A stretch of DNA of 31,384 nt, from positions 1-31,384 of IMG/VR virus record IMGVR_UViG_3300030060_001627; one strand, written 5' to 3'. Position numbers and translations under genes: made by a program. Below, piece after piece: positions 16,874 to 23,822 of this stretch. Source of the DNA: a virus. Every line of letters starts with the position of its first letter. The stretch's first letter is position 1. The notes under the pieces are model-generated. The model was not told where the DNA came from. It was given only the letters and a program-made list of their open reading frames with translations, and made no database searches.

Positions 16874-17422
16874 ATGACTGCCCTAGATCTTGATGGCACT
16901 AACCTGACACTGGATATCAATCAGATTGGTAACAACAACATCTACCGGGGCGACATTCTTGGTAATTCCAACACCGTCTTCATGGAATTTGATGGTGATT
17001 CGAACTCTTTTACCATCCAAGTTGATCCGACGAACACTTACAGCGCTGACTCTGGCAACTACAACGTTGATGTCACCGGGTCATCTAACAGCATGACGTT
17101 AAACGTTGGCACAGCGGCTTTATCTGATACCTTAGACCTTGATTGGATCATCAATGGCTCATCCAACAGCATAACCAGTTCTATTGATATAGATCAGGCT
17201 ACCAACTACATGGATATTGATGGTTCCAACAATACGGTGACATATGATGGTGACGGCGCGGCGACAGGGTACTTCTATCTGGATCAAACGGGTTCATCAC
17301 GAACTTTCAATATCCAGCAGCAAAGCACATCCGCGCAAGATTGGCTCAAAATTATTTCTACTAGCTCTAATGGCACTATGTGCGTCATTCAAAACGACCA
17401 AGGTACAAGCACAAGCTGTTGA
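16874..17422 (+). CDS. Curlin-like repeat protein, main body
   Basis: 182 codons in the +1 frame relative to the signal-peptide segment. It is rich in Asn, Asp, Ser and Gly, with repeating beta-strand units: LTLDINQIGNNN, GNSNTVFMEFDGDSNSFTI, GSSNSMTLNV, GSSNSITSSIDIDQ, DGSNNTVTYDG and FYLDQTGSSRTFNIQQ. The pattern fits secreted curlin-like fibre proteins. It has an ATG at 16874 but no signal peptide of its own, so export needs joining to the segment before it. Two Cys (near CVIQNDQ and at the end, STSC) could form a disulfide. It would be the natural substrate of the CsgG/CsgF pore next to it. The 3' end overlaps the FecR-domain gene. Confidence 0.8.
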   Translation: MTALDLDGTNLTLDINQIGNNNIYRGDILGNSNTVFMEFDGDSNSFTIQVDPTNTYSADSGNYNVDVTGSSNSMTLNVGTAALSDTLDLDWIINGSSNSITSSIDIDQATNYMDIDGSNNTVTYDGDGAATGYFYLDQTGSSRTFNIQQQSTSAQDWLKIISTSSNGTMCVIQNDQGTSTSC

Positions 17423-18452
17423 AGTTGGCGCTATAAGCGACGTCAAAGGCGCTGCGCGGGTTTTACGTGATACCCCTTATGCTGCAAGCCTTAACTTCAA
17501 TTTATTGCTGAGCGACGATCTCAGGACTTCTCAGGGCAGGTTAGAAGCTACGTTCTTAGATGACAGCACTGTACGACTTACAGAGCACTCATCTTTGGTC
17601 ATTGACGAATACGTTTTTGATCCAAACCCTTCTAAATCAAAAATGGCTATCTCTTTTGCAAGCGGAACGGCGCGTTTCATAACGGGCAAGCTAGGTCTCA
17701 TTGATAAGCAAAATATAAAGCTACGAACGCCAACCGCGGATATTGCCATACGCGGGACGGACTTTACTTGTACGGTAGATGAGCTTGGCCGCTCCCTAAT
17801 CATTCTGTTGCCAAAACTGGACGGCACTTCAAGCGGTGAGATCTTGGTGACTACCGCGCTTGGTTCTGTGACGCTTAATAAACCATATGAAGCAACCACG
17901 GTTGATGTATACGAAAAAACACCCACCGCCCCCGTGATATTGGATCTGACGCTGGATCTCATTGACAACATCTTGATCGTGAACCCACCCAAAGAAGAAG
18001 CATCGTTAGAAGAAGAACAGACGGCGCAAGCGGTTGATTATTTAGAATTCGATGATCTTGATGTGGACTTCTTAGCAGAAGACTTTCTGGACAATGAAGC
18101 GGACTTAGAATTCACGGAGCTAGATATAAATTATTTGGATGTGAACTTTCTTGAAGATCTGCTCAATATTGTTGACGCGCTGGCGGTGAAAGAAGAAGAA
18201 GATCAACTCAAGCAGCTAGCGACGAGTATAAATATCAAAGGCACCAGCATAGGCCAAGACCCCGTCACACAGATCACAACCATCATACAGGGCCAAAACG
18301 TATCTATCAGACGCAACGTTTCATCAAACGCAAGGATTGACTTAGACGGCTCTGGATCGTACACAGTTATATTAAGTCAGGGCGGTATCAAAAACACAGT
18401 GATAGTAAACGGTGGTGGTAGCTCAATAGTAAGGATAACGCAGGGTTCGTAA
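17340..18452 (+). CDS. Exported FecR-domain protein with acidic linker and curlin-like C-terminus
   Basis: About 370 residues. Coordinates start at an ATT codon, which gives a full signal peptide (GSKLFLLALMALCASF, cut near VQAQA). The first normal ATG nearby (17370) would cut that signal in half, and the ATG at 17244 would give a very long leader; the true start is open. The mature part is FecR-like: VEVGAISDVKGAARVL, TSQGRLEATFLDDSTVRL and IAIRGTDF. An acidic linker of about 80 residues follows (YLEFDDLDVDFLAEDF...). The last ~60 residues (YTVILSQGGIKNTVIVN, SSIVRITQGS) again look like curlin repeats. FecR-type proteins often sit next to CHASE2 cyclases, as here (TAATG overlap). Confidence 0.8.
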   Translation: MGSKLFLLALMALCASFKTTKVQAQAVEVGAISDVKGAARVLRDTPYAASLNFNLLLSDDLRTSQGRLEATFLDDSTVRLTEHSSLVIDEYVFDPNPSKSKMAISFASGTARFITGKLGLIDKQNIKLRTPTADIAIRGTDFTCTVDELGRSLIILLPKLDGTSSGEILVTTALGSVTLNKPYEATTVDVYEKTPTAPVILDLTLDLIDNILIVNPPKEEASLEEEQTAQAVDYLEFDDLDVDFLAEDFLDNEADLEFTELDINYLDVNFLEDLLNIVDALAVKEEEDQLKQLATSINIKGTSIGQDPVTQITTIIQGQNVSIRRNVSSNARIDLDGSGSYTVILSQGGIKNTVIVNGGGSSIVRITQGS

Positions 18453-20209
18453 TGAGATTTTTGTACATTTACATCTTTCTCCTGTTGCCTATGGCGTTCA
18501 ACTTCTCAGGTTTAGAAATGTTGAAGCTCAAGGTATTTGATGTATTTGTTTCTACCCCAGAACCCAGTGGCAACTTTGCCGTGTTAAATATCACAGAGGC
18601 AGATGTGGAAGAACAGCTTGGCTGGCCTTTCCCTCGTACTGTCTTGGCAAACCTGCAAGAAGATATGATGGAGAAGGGTGCGCTAGGCGTGGGCTGGGTC
18701 ATCAGCTTCCCGCAACCCGGCAGATGGAACGGTGACAAACTTTTTGCTTTGATAGCCAATCAGCACCCATCTGTGTTCGCTATGTTCGAAAGCCCTAACA
18801 GGGAATATCCCAAGACCACTGGTACTGTCATCATGGGCGAAGATATTGGCGGCTACTTGGCTACCGGCACCATACAAAACACCCCAAAACTACAAATCAA
18901 CCAAGGCATCGTTTCGGCACCTATTGATGTTGATGGATTGTTGCGCCGTATGCCTCTGCTCATGCGAACACCGGATGGCTGGATACCATCATTCGCAGTG
19001 CAATCACTAAAAACTTTAACGGGTGGTGACACATACATAATTAAAACGAACGAAAACGGGTTGGAAAACGTTCGCATCCCAGAATTACCGCCCATCCCAG
19101 TAGATTCTATGGGCCGCAAGTGGGTGTCTTGGGTCGAACCAATAGAAACCACGATGGATGATATGGATGTAGCAGGTAAATTCGTATTCGTCGGGGTGAC
19201 AGCAAAAGGTGTGATGCCGCAAATTTCTACACCAGCTGGCCTGATGTACCCTCATCACATACAAGCGGCGTTTGCAGAGTCACTTATCAATCAAAATTCA
19301 CCAATTATCAAAGATTACGCGCCAGCGGTGGAAATGTTGGTTTTTACCGCCGTTCTCGGGCTTGTGTACGCTTCTATCACGTTTTTGGGGGTAGCCCTTG
19401 GTATTTTAGGGGCTATCGCTGTTTGGCTTGCCACGGGGCTTACAGGCGCTTATCTAATAAATACAGGAATGTTGCTAGATGTTTCGTGGTCATTGGTTGC
19501 TTCTGTGGTTATGGGGGCCGGCGCGTTCTATTTCAGATTCAAGGAGCAATGGCAGCTGCGCCAACAGATCAAAAAACAATTTGAGCATTACCTTGATCCA
19601 AGACAGGTGGCAGAGCTGCAAAAGAACCCTGATAAGCTCAAACTGGGTGGTGATCGCGCTTATGCAACTTTCTTGTTCACAGATGTGCGGGGGTTCACCT
19701 CTCTGTCAGAGCAGCTTGAACCCGAAGAAGTGACCTATGTGATGAACCGGGCGTTGACTGTGCAATCTGACGCAGTAAAAGAAAATGGTGGTCTGGTAGA
19801 TAAATACATCGGTGATGCGATGATGGCTATATGGAACGTGCCGTTGCCTATGCAAGATCATGAGTTAAAAGCGCTGCAATGTGCCAGAGATATAGAGGCC
19901 GGAATGGTCACGTTGAACGAAGAGCTTACGGCAGATGAAAAGCCCAATATTCAAATAGGCATTGGTATCAATACAGGCGATGCAATAGTAGGCAACATGG
20001 GAAGCGCAACACGGTTTGATTACACAGCGATAGGTGATGCAGTAAACACTGCTGCACGTTTGGAATCAGCAACAAAAGCCGAAGGCGTAAACGTTTTGAT
20101 CGGGGCCAACACTGCACACGCTGTACAGGAAGGGCTACGGTATCACAATGACATAAGCGTCAAAGGCAAAAAAGAAGGATTGAAGGTGTACACATGGGAT
20201 TCAAAGTAA
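18452..20209 (+). CDS. CHASE2-domain membrane adenylate cyclase (class III)
   Basis: 585 residues. An N-terminal hydrophobic anchor (about 4-16) precedes a periplasmic CHASE2 sensor domain (about 30-285). Three membrane segments lie at about 290-360, and a cytoplasmic class III cyclase domain fills 400-585. Key residues are present: metal Asp411 (FTDVRGFTSL) and Asp455 (DKYIGDAMMA), Lys451 for adenine recognition, Thr525 (FDYTAIGDAVN), and Asn532/Arg536 for catalysis (VNTAARLES). It should make cAMP from ATP, possibly in response to a signal outside the inner membrane. It is TAATG-coupled to the FecR-domain gene; this pair is common in bacteria but unusual in a phage. It overlaps the spanin gene by 16 bases. 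Confidence 0.93.
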   Translation: MRFLYIYIFLLLPMAFNFSGLEMLKLKVFDVFVSTPEPSGNFAVLNITEADVEEQLGWPFPRTVLANLQEDMMEKGALGVGWVISFPQPGRWNGDKLFALIANQHPSVFAMFESPNREYPKTTGTVIMGEDIGGYLATGTIQNTPKLQINQGIVSAPIDVDGLLRRMPLLMRTPDGWIPSFAVQSLKTLTGGDTYIIKTNENGLENVRIPELPPIPVDSMGRKWVSWVEPIETTMDDMDVAGKFVFVGVTAKGVMPQISTPAGLMYPHHIQAAFAESLINQNSPIIKDYAPAVEMLVFTAVLGLVYASITFLGVALGILGAIAVWLATGLTGAYLINTGMLLDVSWSLVASVVMGAGAFYFRFKEQWQLRQQIKKQFEHYLDPRQVAELQKNPDKLKLGGDRAYATFLFTDVRGFTSLSEQLEPEEVTYVMNRALTVQSDAVKENGGLVDKYIGDAMMAIWNVPLPMQDHELKALQCARDIEAGMVTLNEELTADEKPNIQIGIGINTGDAIVGNMGSATRFDYTAIGDAVNTAARLESATKAEGVNVLIGANTAHAVQEGLRYHNDISVKGKKEGLKVYTWDSK

Positions 20210-20589
20210 GCGCGGCGGCGGGTGTTCTACTCTTGTTATCAGGTATTGCGTTTAAGCTTTACTATGACAAAGCGCAAGCACAGATAGCTTCTCTTAAGCA
20301 AGAAATCATAACGCTGCAACAAAATGAAGAATTGTTAAAAAAAGAGATAACAGAACAAAACGAACAGCTACAGGAACAGCTACGCAAATCACAAGAGCAG
20401 TTTGAACAGATAAACTTGCTCAATGAGCGCAACCAACAAGCGAACGCAGATATAGCAAACCTGCGATCTAAATTTGCCAAACACGACCTTAATTATCTAT
20501 CATTGCGGAAACCAAAGCTCATCGAAAAAATCGTGAACAAAGGTACTGCCGAAGTCTTAACAAATCTTGAAAACCTTACTGATAATTAG
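20194..20589 (+). CDS. Inner-membrane spanin, Rz-like
   Basis: 131 residues. An N-terminal membrane anchor (VSAAAGVLLLLSGIAFKLYY) is followed by a long periplasmic coiled coil rich in Gln/Glu/Lys (about 25-95) and the Rz-like end segment KPKLIEKIVNKGTAEVLTNL. In Gram-negative phages it pairs with an outer-membrane lipoprotein to fuse the membranes at lysis. The next gene is an embedded lipoprotein with this spacing. The start lies inside the cyclase 3' end. Confidence 0.85.
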   Translation: MGFKVSAAAGVLLLLSGIAFKLYYDKAQAQIASLKQEIITLQQNEELLKKEITEQNEQLQEQLRKSQEQFEQINLLNERNQQANADIANLRSKFAKHDLNYLSLRKPKLIEKIVNKGTAEVLTNLENLTDN

Positions 20590-20944
20590 TTTCTCCTGTC
20601 TCGCCGGCTGTAGTTTGCTAACCCCGCAACCTCCCAAAGCTGCGCCGGTTGAGATAGTGAGGGTAGAAGTTCCCGCCCCCGTTTACCACCCAAACCTGCC
20701 AGAAAAGGTCAAAACGTTGCCTGTAGAATGGACTGTTCTTACGCCTGATTTGATGAAAGAATACGTCACAGATCTGGAAAATGGAGAAGCGCCGGTAAAC
20801 GTTTGGTATTCGCTGACAACAAAAGGTTATGAAAACCTTAGTCAAAATATGGCAGAAGTTCAGCGGTACATAAAACAAGCGCTCAACATTATTGATTATT
20901 ACAAGTCACTAGACGAAGGGGGAACCGATGACGCTACTGATTGA
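20567..20944 (+). CDS. Outer-membrane spanin lipoprotein, Rz1-like
   Basis: 125 residues from a TTG start inside the Rz-like gene. The lipoprotein signal MKTLLIISFSCLAGC gives lipobox LAGC (Cys15). After it comes a Pro-rich stretch (LLTPQPPKAAPVE, VPAPVYHPNLP) typical of outer-membrane spanins, then a helical C-terminus. The overlapping arrangement is the classic Rz/Rz1 layout. The protein is longer than lambda Rz1. Confidence 0.82.
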   Translation: MKTLLIISFSCLAGCSLLTPQPPKAAPVEIVRVEVPAPVYHPNLPEKVKTLPVEWTVLTPDLMKEYVTDLENGEAPVNVWYSLTTKGYENLSQNMAEVQRYIKQALNIIDYYKSLDEGGTDDATD

Positions 20945-21092
20945 CATATTCAACTACGGGACAACCATAGTTGCTCTGGCATCTGTTGTATGCGCGATGA
21001 CACCTACGAAGAAAGACGACACCATCGTTGGCTACGCGTACAAGTTTTTAGAAATACTGGCGGTCAACATTGGAAAAGCCAAAGACCAGTAA
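20928..21092 (+). CDS. Small membrane protein in lysis region
   Basis: 54 residues from ATG 20928, overlapping the spanin gene by 17 bases; too short for routine ORF lists. One hydrophobic segment (LIDIFNYGTTIVALASVVCA) is followed by a polar tail (TPTKKDDTIVGYAYKFLEIL, then AVNIGKAKDQ). The GAAGGGGGAA upstream can act as a ribosome site. It could be a small holin or antiholin, but this is only suggested by topology and place. Confidence 0.68.
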   Translation: MTLLIDIFNYGTTIVALASVVCAMTPTKKDDTIVGYAYKFLEILAVNIGKAKDQ

Positions 21093-21294
21093 CACCGTTG
21101 AGGATTGTTTAGTCCTCATCGAAACAACCCGCAACGTCTTAAGCGTTTATAATGATAATGACGCTATCATAGACCAGCTGATGGATATTGCCTTGCATCT
21201 CGAAAAAGAAAAGAAGGGTGCGATGGCTTATTGGCTATATAAAGCGTGTGATAGCTTGGAGGGTATGGATTGTATACTTACAGGGCAGTCTTAG
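21070..21294 (+). CDS. Small acidic helical protein, unknown function
   Basis: 74 residues from a TTG start inside the preceding gene. Mostly helical, acidic (VEDCLVLIETTRNVLSVYND, then IIDQLMDIALHLEKEKKG). It overlaps the SNase gene. No family recognised. Confidence 0.65.
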   Translation: MEKPKTSNTVEDCLVLIETTRNVLSVYNDNDAIIDQLMDIALHLEKEKKGAMAYWLYKACDSLEGMDCILTGQS

Positions 21295-21626
21295 ATCGTG
21301 TGATAGATGGTGACACCATTGATGTAGATATTGATCTAGGGTTTGATGTTTGGCTGAAGAAGCAACGTGTCAGGCTACATGGCATTGACACACCGGAATC
21401 AAGGACTCGCAACAAGGCTGAAAAGGTGCTAGGTCTTGCCGCGAAGGAACGATTAAAAGAGCTGTGTGCTGATGGGATAAGCATACAGTCATTGGGAAAG
21501 GGCAAGTATGGAAGGATCTTGGGCATCCCGTACACTGCGACAGATGTTGACATTTGTGCGCTCCTTATTGAAGAAGGACATGCAGTTGAGTATCACGGCG
21601 GTAAGAAGACCAAAGTATGGGGATAA
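21270..21626 (+). CDS. SNase-like (thermonuclease fold) nuclease
   Basis: 118 residues from TTG 21270, with GGAGGG about six bases upstream. The staphylococcal nuclease pattern is complete: DGDT (Asp13, Asp15), RVRLHGIDTPESR (Arg35, Asp40, Glu43) and KYGRILG (Arg82). It has no signal peptide, so it would act in the cytoplasm, possibly on host nucleic acid. It overlaps the gene before and precedes the lysozyme by 4 bases. Confidence 0.9.
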   Translation: MYTYRAVLDRVIDGDTIDVDIDLGFDVWLKKQRVRLHGIDTPESRTRNKAEKVLGLAAKERLKELCADGISIQSLGKGKYGRILGIPYTATDVDICALLIEEGHAVEYHGGKKTKVWG

Positions 21627-21630
21627 ACAT

Positions 21631-22077
21631 ATGGATAGAGCAAAACTTGAAACAGAACTAGCGAGAGATGAGGGGTGTATCTTTGAGGTGTATGAAGATC
21701 ATCTTGGGTATGCCACCTGCGGCGTAGGCCATCTCATCAAAGAGGGTGATCCAGAACACGGTCAGCCAATAGGCACACCAGTGCCACAACAGCAGGTCAA
21801 CGCATACTTGCAGCAGGATATTGATATAGCAGTGAAAGAAGTATCTGAGCGATACCCTTTCTTCGATGAGCTTGATGATGTAAGGCAGCGCGTCATGGTC
21901 AACATGGCTTTCAATCTTGGCTCTACAAGGCTTGCGTTATTTAAGAAGTTCCTCGCAGCAGTTGAAGAACAAAGATGGGATGATGCTAGCTTGGAAATGC
22001 TGGACTCTAAGTGGGCTGGTCAGGTGGGCAATAGAGCCAAAAGGTTGTCTGATATGATGCGGGATGGCACTGTCTAA
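21631..22077 (+). CDS. Endolysin, T4-type lysozyme (GH24 muramidase)
   Basis: 148 residues from ATG 21631; a longer open frame upstream is not used because the family N-terminus starts here. The catalytic triad pattern is clear: ARDEG (Glu14), YEDHLGYATCGVGH (Asp23, Thr29). The rest (VMVNMAFNLG, WAGQVGNRAKRLSDMMRDG) fits GH24. It cuts peptidoglycan glycan strands. No signal peptide is seen, so release depends on a holin. Confidence 0.95.
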   Translation: MDRAKLETELARDEGCIFEVYEDHLGYATCGVGHLIKEGDPEHGQPIGTPVPQQQVNAYLQQDIDIAVKEVSERYPFFDELDDVRQRVMVNMAFNLGSTRLALFKKFLAAVEEQRWDDASLEMLDSKWAGQVGNRAKRLSDMMRDGTV

Positions 22078-22285
22078 GACACAAAACGCAAGGCTGGGTT
22101 CGTTCCTTGCCATCGTATTCAATGAAGAGGTGCCGAAAGATTACCTAGAGAACGTTGTCCTTGATGGTTTTGTATCAAAGGATAACGAAGGGTATTATCT
22201 GACAGAAAAAGGTTTAGACGAAAAGAACCGTCTTTGTACCTTAGCAGGACTCAACATAAAGTACCTATCTGAGAGGAAATCATGA
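22064..22285 (+). CDS. Small protein, unknown function
   Basis: 73 residues starting inside the lysozyme end and touching the nuclease gene at ATGA. It reads LGSFLAIVFNEEVPKDYLEN then GFVSKDNEGYYLTEKGLDEKN; the second half resembles a winged-helix beta-wing, but no family can be named. Confidence 0.7.
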   Translation: MALSKTQNARLGSFLAIVFNEEVPKDYLENVVLDGFVSKDNEGYYLTEKGLDEKNRLCTLAGLNIKYLSERKS

Positions 22286-22623
22286 GCGAACCCGAAGAAG
22301 AGCTTGCAATGCGTCTTAAGGCTCTGAAGATACCGTTCGTCAGAGAGTGGCGGTTCCGTGGCACAACAGATGATCGGCGCTGGCGGTTTGACTTCCTGCT
22401 TTTGCCAGAAGAACTCAAGATAGCTATAGAAGTGGAGGGGGGTGTCTTCGTTGGGGGCCGTCACACTAGGGGCAAGGGCTTCACCAATGATCTGATGAAA
22501 TACAACGCTGCTCTAATGATGGGATTCTCAGTGTTGCGGTATACCACCGCTCAAATAAATGGCATCGCTATGGAACAAATACCTGAGCTTTACGCGAAGA
22601 AGTCAGCGGCTCTGACCGCTTAG
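22282..22623 (+). CDS. PD-(D/E)XK-fold endonuclease, Vsr/DUF559-like
   Basis: 113 residues. The order is EELAMRLKALKIPFVREWRF, then RRWRFDFLL (Asp37), then IAIEVEGG (Glu50, Glu52), RHTRGKGF and DLMKYNAALMMGFSVLRYTT. This is the layout of small restriction-like nucleases related to Vsr/DUF559, with Glu-x-Glu in the usual (D/E)xK place. Its stop overlaps the stop of a minus-strand zinc-ribbon gene. A role in DNA processing is likely; the substrate is unknown. Confidence 0.78.
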   Translation: MSEPEEELAMRLKALKIPFVREWRFRGTTDDRRWRFDFLLLPEELKIAIEVEGGVFVGGRHTRGKGFTNDLMKYNAALMMGFSVLRYTTAQINGIAMEQIPELYAKKSAALTA

Positions 22624-22775
22624 TATTGTGAATCACAATCCTCACAGAAGGGCATCCAGTTGCCGTGGTTGTCTTGCGTGAGGGCCATATCTCTATCACA
22701 GAAAGGACATTCCTCAACCTCATAGTCATACGGGTTGAAGAAGTCTGTGTCCTTGCGCTCTGGAACGTGGAACAT
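22620..22775 (-). CDS. Small zinc-ribbon protein
   Basis: 51 residues, too short for routine ORF lists. Two CxxC pairs, ECPFC and FCEDC, flank a TQDNHGNW segment, a compact zinc ribbon. Its start overlaps the stop of the gene upstream on the minus strand (TAATG), so the two form an operon. It ends tail-to-tail with the nuclease gene on the plus strand. Similar small zinc proteins are common in phage early regions. Confidence 0.78.
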   Translation of the reverse strand: MFHVPERKDTDFFNPYDYEVEECPFCDRDMALTQDNHGNWMPFCEDCDSQY

Positions 22776-23056
22776 TATAGCGCCCCCAGAACATCATCAG
22801 CGTTTCCATAGACCGTTTTCACTCTACAAAGAAGGTGAACTTTGTATGAGTTACGCTCAGCCAAAAGTTCTTCTGTCATGTATCCAGCTTTGTGGTGCGC
22901 TGTCGTTAAGTGCATGAGCTTAAGTCCTAAGAAGATCTCTCCTAACTCATAAGCAATCTCTTTCAACGCTTCGGTGTGACGGTTTTCGTCAGTCAGCTGC
23001 GCTATGCGTTGTATAACGCTCGTGGGAAATTGGTTTTTGTTATTAGGTGTGGTCAT
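22775..23056 (-). CDS. Early-region protein, unknown function
   Basis: 93 residues, mostly helical (VIQRIAQLTDENRHTEALKE, IAYELGEIFLGLKLMHL), with His-rich HLTTAHHKAG. The start is well supported: AGGAGCTAGATA directly upstream, and a TTGCAA/TATAAT promoter 40-65 bases away. First gene of a two-gene unit. Function not recognised. Confidence 0.8.
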   Translation of the reverse strand: MTTPNNKNQFPTSVIQRIAQLTDENRHTEALKEIAYELGEIFLGLKLMHLTTAHHKAGYMTEELLAERNSYKVHLLCRVKTVYGNADDVLGAL

Positions 23057-23058
23057 TT

Positions 23059-23070
23059 TATCTAGCTCCT
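23059..23070 (-). promoter_or_regulatory. Shared leader/RBS element AGGAGCTAGATA, copy 1
   Basis: A 12-base ribosome-site leader, identical in front of three minus-strand genes (also 24918-24929 and 28391-28402). Confidence 0.7.
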
Positions 23071-23095
23071 TTTATTTCTCTTCCTAATGTTTACT

Positions 23096-23123
23096 ATTAT
23101 AAACATACTAAGACTCATTGCAA
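23096..23123 (-). promoter_or_regulatory. Sigma70-type promoter for 23056 unit
   Basis: On the minus strand: -35 TTGCAA (23118-23123), 16 bases, -10 TATAAT (23096-23101, a consensus match). The gene starts 40 bases downstream. It directly follows the terminator of the upstream unit. Confidence 0.8.
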
Positions 23124-23133
23124 GCCTTTTTCG

Positions 23134-23166
23134 AAAAAAAATGCCGGCTCTGACCCCACTGCCGGC
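23134..23166 (-). terminator. Rho-independent terminator of the GIY-YIG/XRE unit
   Basis: On the minus strand, GCCGGC, a 12-base loop, GCCGGC, then A and a run of T (complement of the A run at 23134-23141). It ends about 10 bases before the next promoter's -35 box, isolating the two units. Confidence 0.82.
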
Positions 23167-23252
23167 GAGTGGTTCTAAGGGAGGAGAAGTATCACTACCT
23201 TGGTCTAGCGTCAGCACGAGTCAAATTGTAAGGGGACAAGTGCTGCGCCTAA
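23167..23252. other. Non-coding gap with a possible RNA hairpin
   Basis: 86 bases between the GIY-YIG stop and its terminator. 23213-23217 (AGCAC) pairs with 23240-23244 (GTGCT), extended by 23208-23210 with 23246-23248 past a small bulge. The loop contains a further weak pairing (TTGT/ACAA). No gene is seen here; an open frame on the plus strand crosses it but looks spurious. Confidence 0.4.
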
Positions 23253-23822
23253 TCATAAATATATGTTTATATCTTTTTTTGGCAACTCCTTTTTGCAATC
23301 AGTTCCTTTTGTGCGATTCAATCTTGGCCTGTATCTAGCAATCAAGACTTTCTCCCAATACAACCTTCTCCTGCTTGAACAAGGCAAAACTCTGTAATGA
23401 GTGTAGGGTTTGTGATGTTGGGGTATCCTTGCGTAAACGTTTTTTGATTGACCCACATAAACGATCTCTCTGTCATTTGACAATACATAAACGCCAGATA
23501 TACCAATCTGGTCACGAGGAATGAAACCGTTTTCAAACTGTTTGCTTCGATCATCTGATTGTTGTTGTTGACGCTTCTTCTGCTTGACCAATATCTTCAT
23601 CATCTCAACAGATGATTCGCTGGCCTCAACTTCTTCTTTAAGACTCTGCAGTAACCTTTCGGCTTTTGTCTGCATTTCTCTTTGATTTTCAAGAGTTGCT
23701 TCAAGCTGCCATAACCGCCTCTGCTCTTCTGAGACGGGGTCATCAAGTCCAAAAGCAATCGCACCGGTTGACATGAAGCCAGTATTAAAGCTGGCTTGCT
23801 CCGCGATTCGTAACCTACTCAC
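23253..23822 (-). CDS. GIY-YIG endonuclease with N-terminal coiled coil
   Basis: 189 residues from a GTG start. Residues about 30-95 form a charged coiled coil with a Lys/Gln-rich end (KQKKRQQQQSDD). The C-terminal half is GIY-YIG: GVYVL (110-114), YVGQSKN, Arg132, Glu157 (YWEKVLI) and Asn169 (PRLN), the expected catalytic order. The coiled coil may hold partners or DNA. It is the last gene of the unit and overlaps the XRE gene end. It could be a homing-type or a host-DNA-degrading nuclease. Confidence 0.85.
   Translation of the reverse strand: MSRLRIAEQASFNTGFMSTGAIAFGLDDPVSEEQRRLWQLEATLENQREMQTKAERLLQSLKEEVEASESSVEMMKILVKQKKRQQQQSDDRSKQFENGFIPRDQIGISGVYVLSNDREIVYVGQSKNVYARIPQHHKPYTHYRVLPCSSRRRLYWEKVLIARYRPRLNRTKGTDCKKELPKKDINIYL

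Noticed and set aside
23087-23338. Plus-strand ORF across the terminator and promoter
   Set aside because: Overlaps a hairpin terminator, a promoter and the GIY-YIG end; composition looks random.
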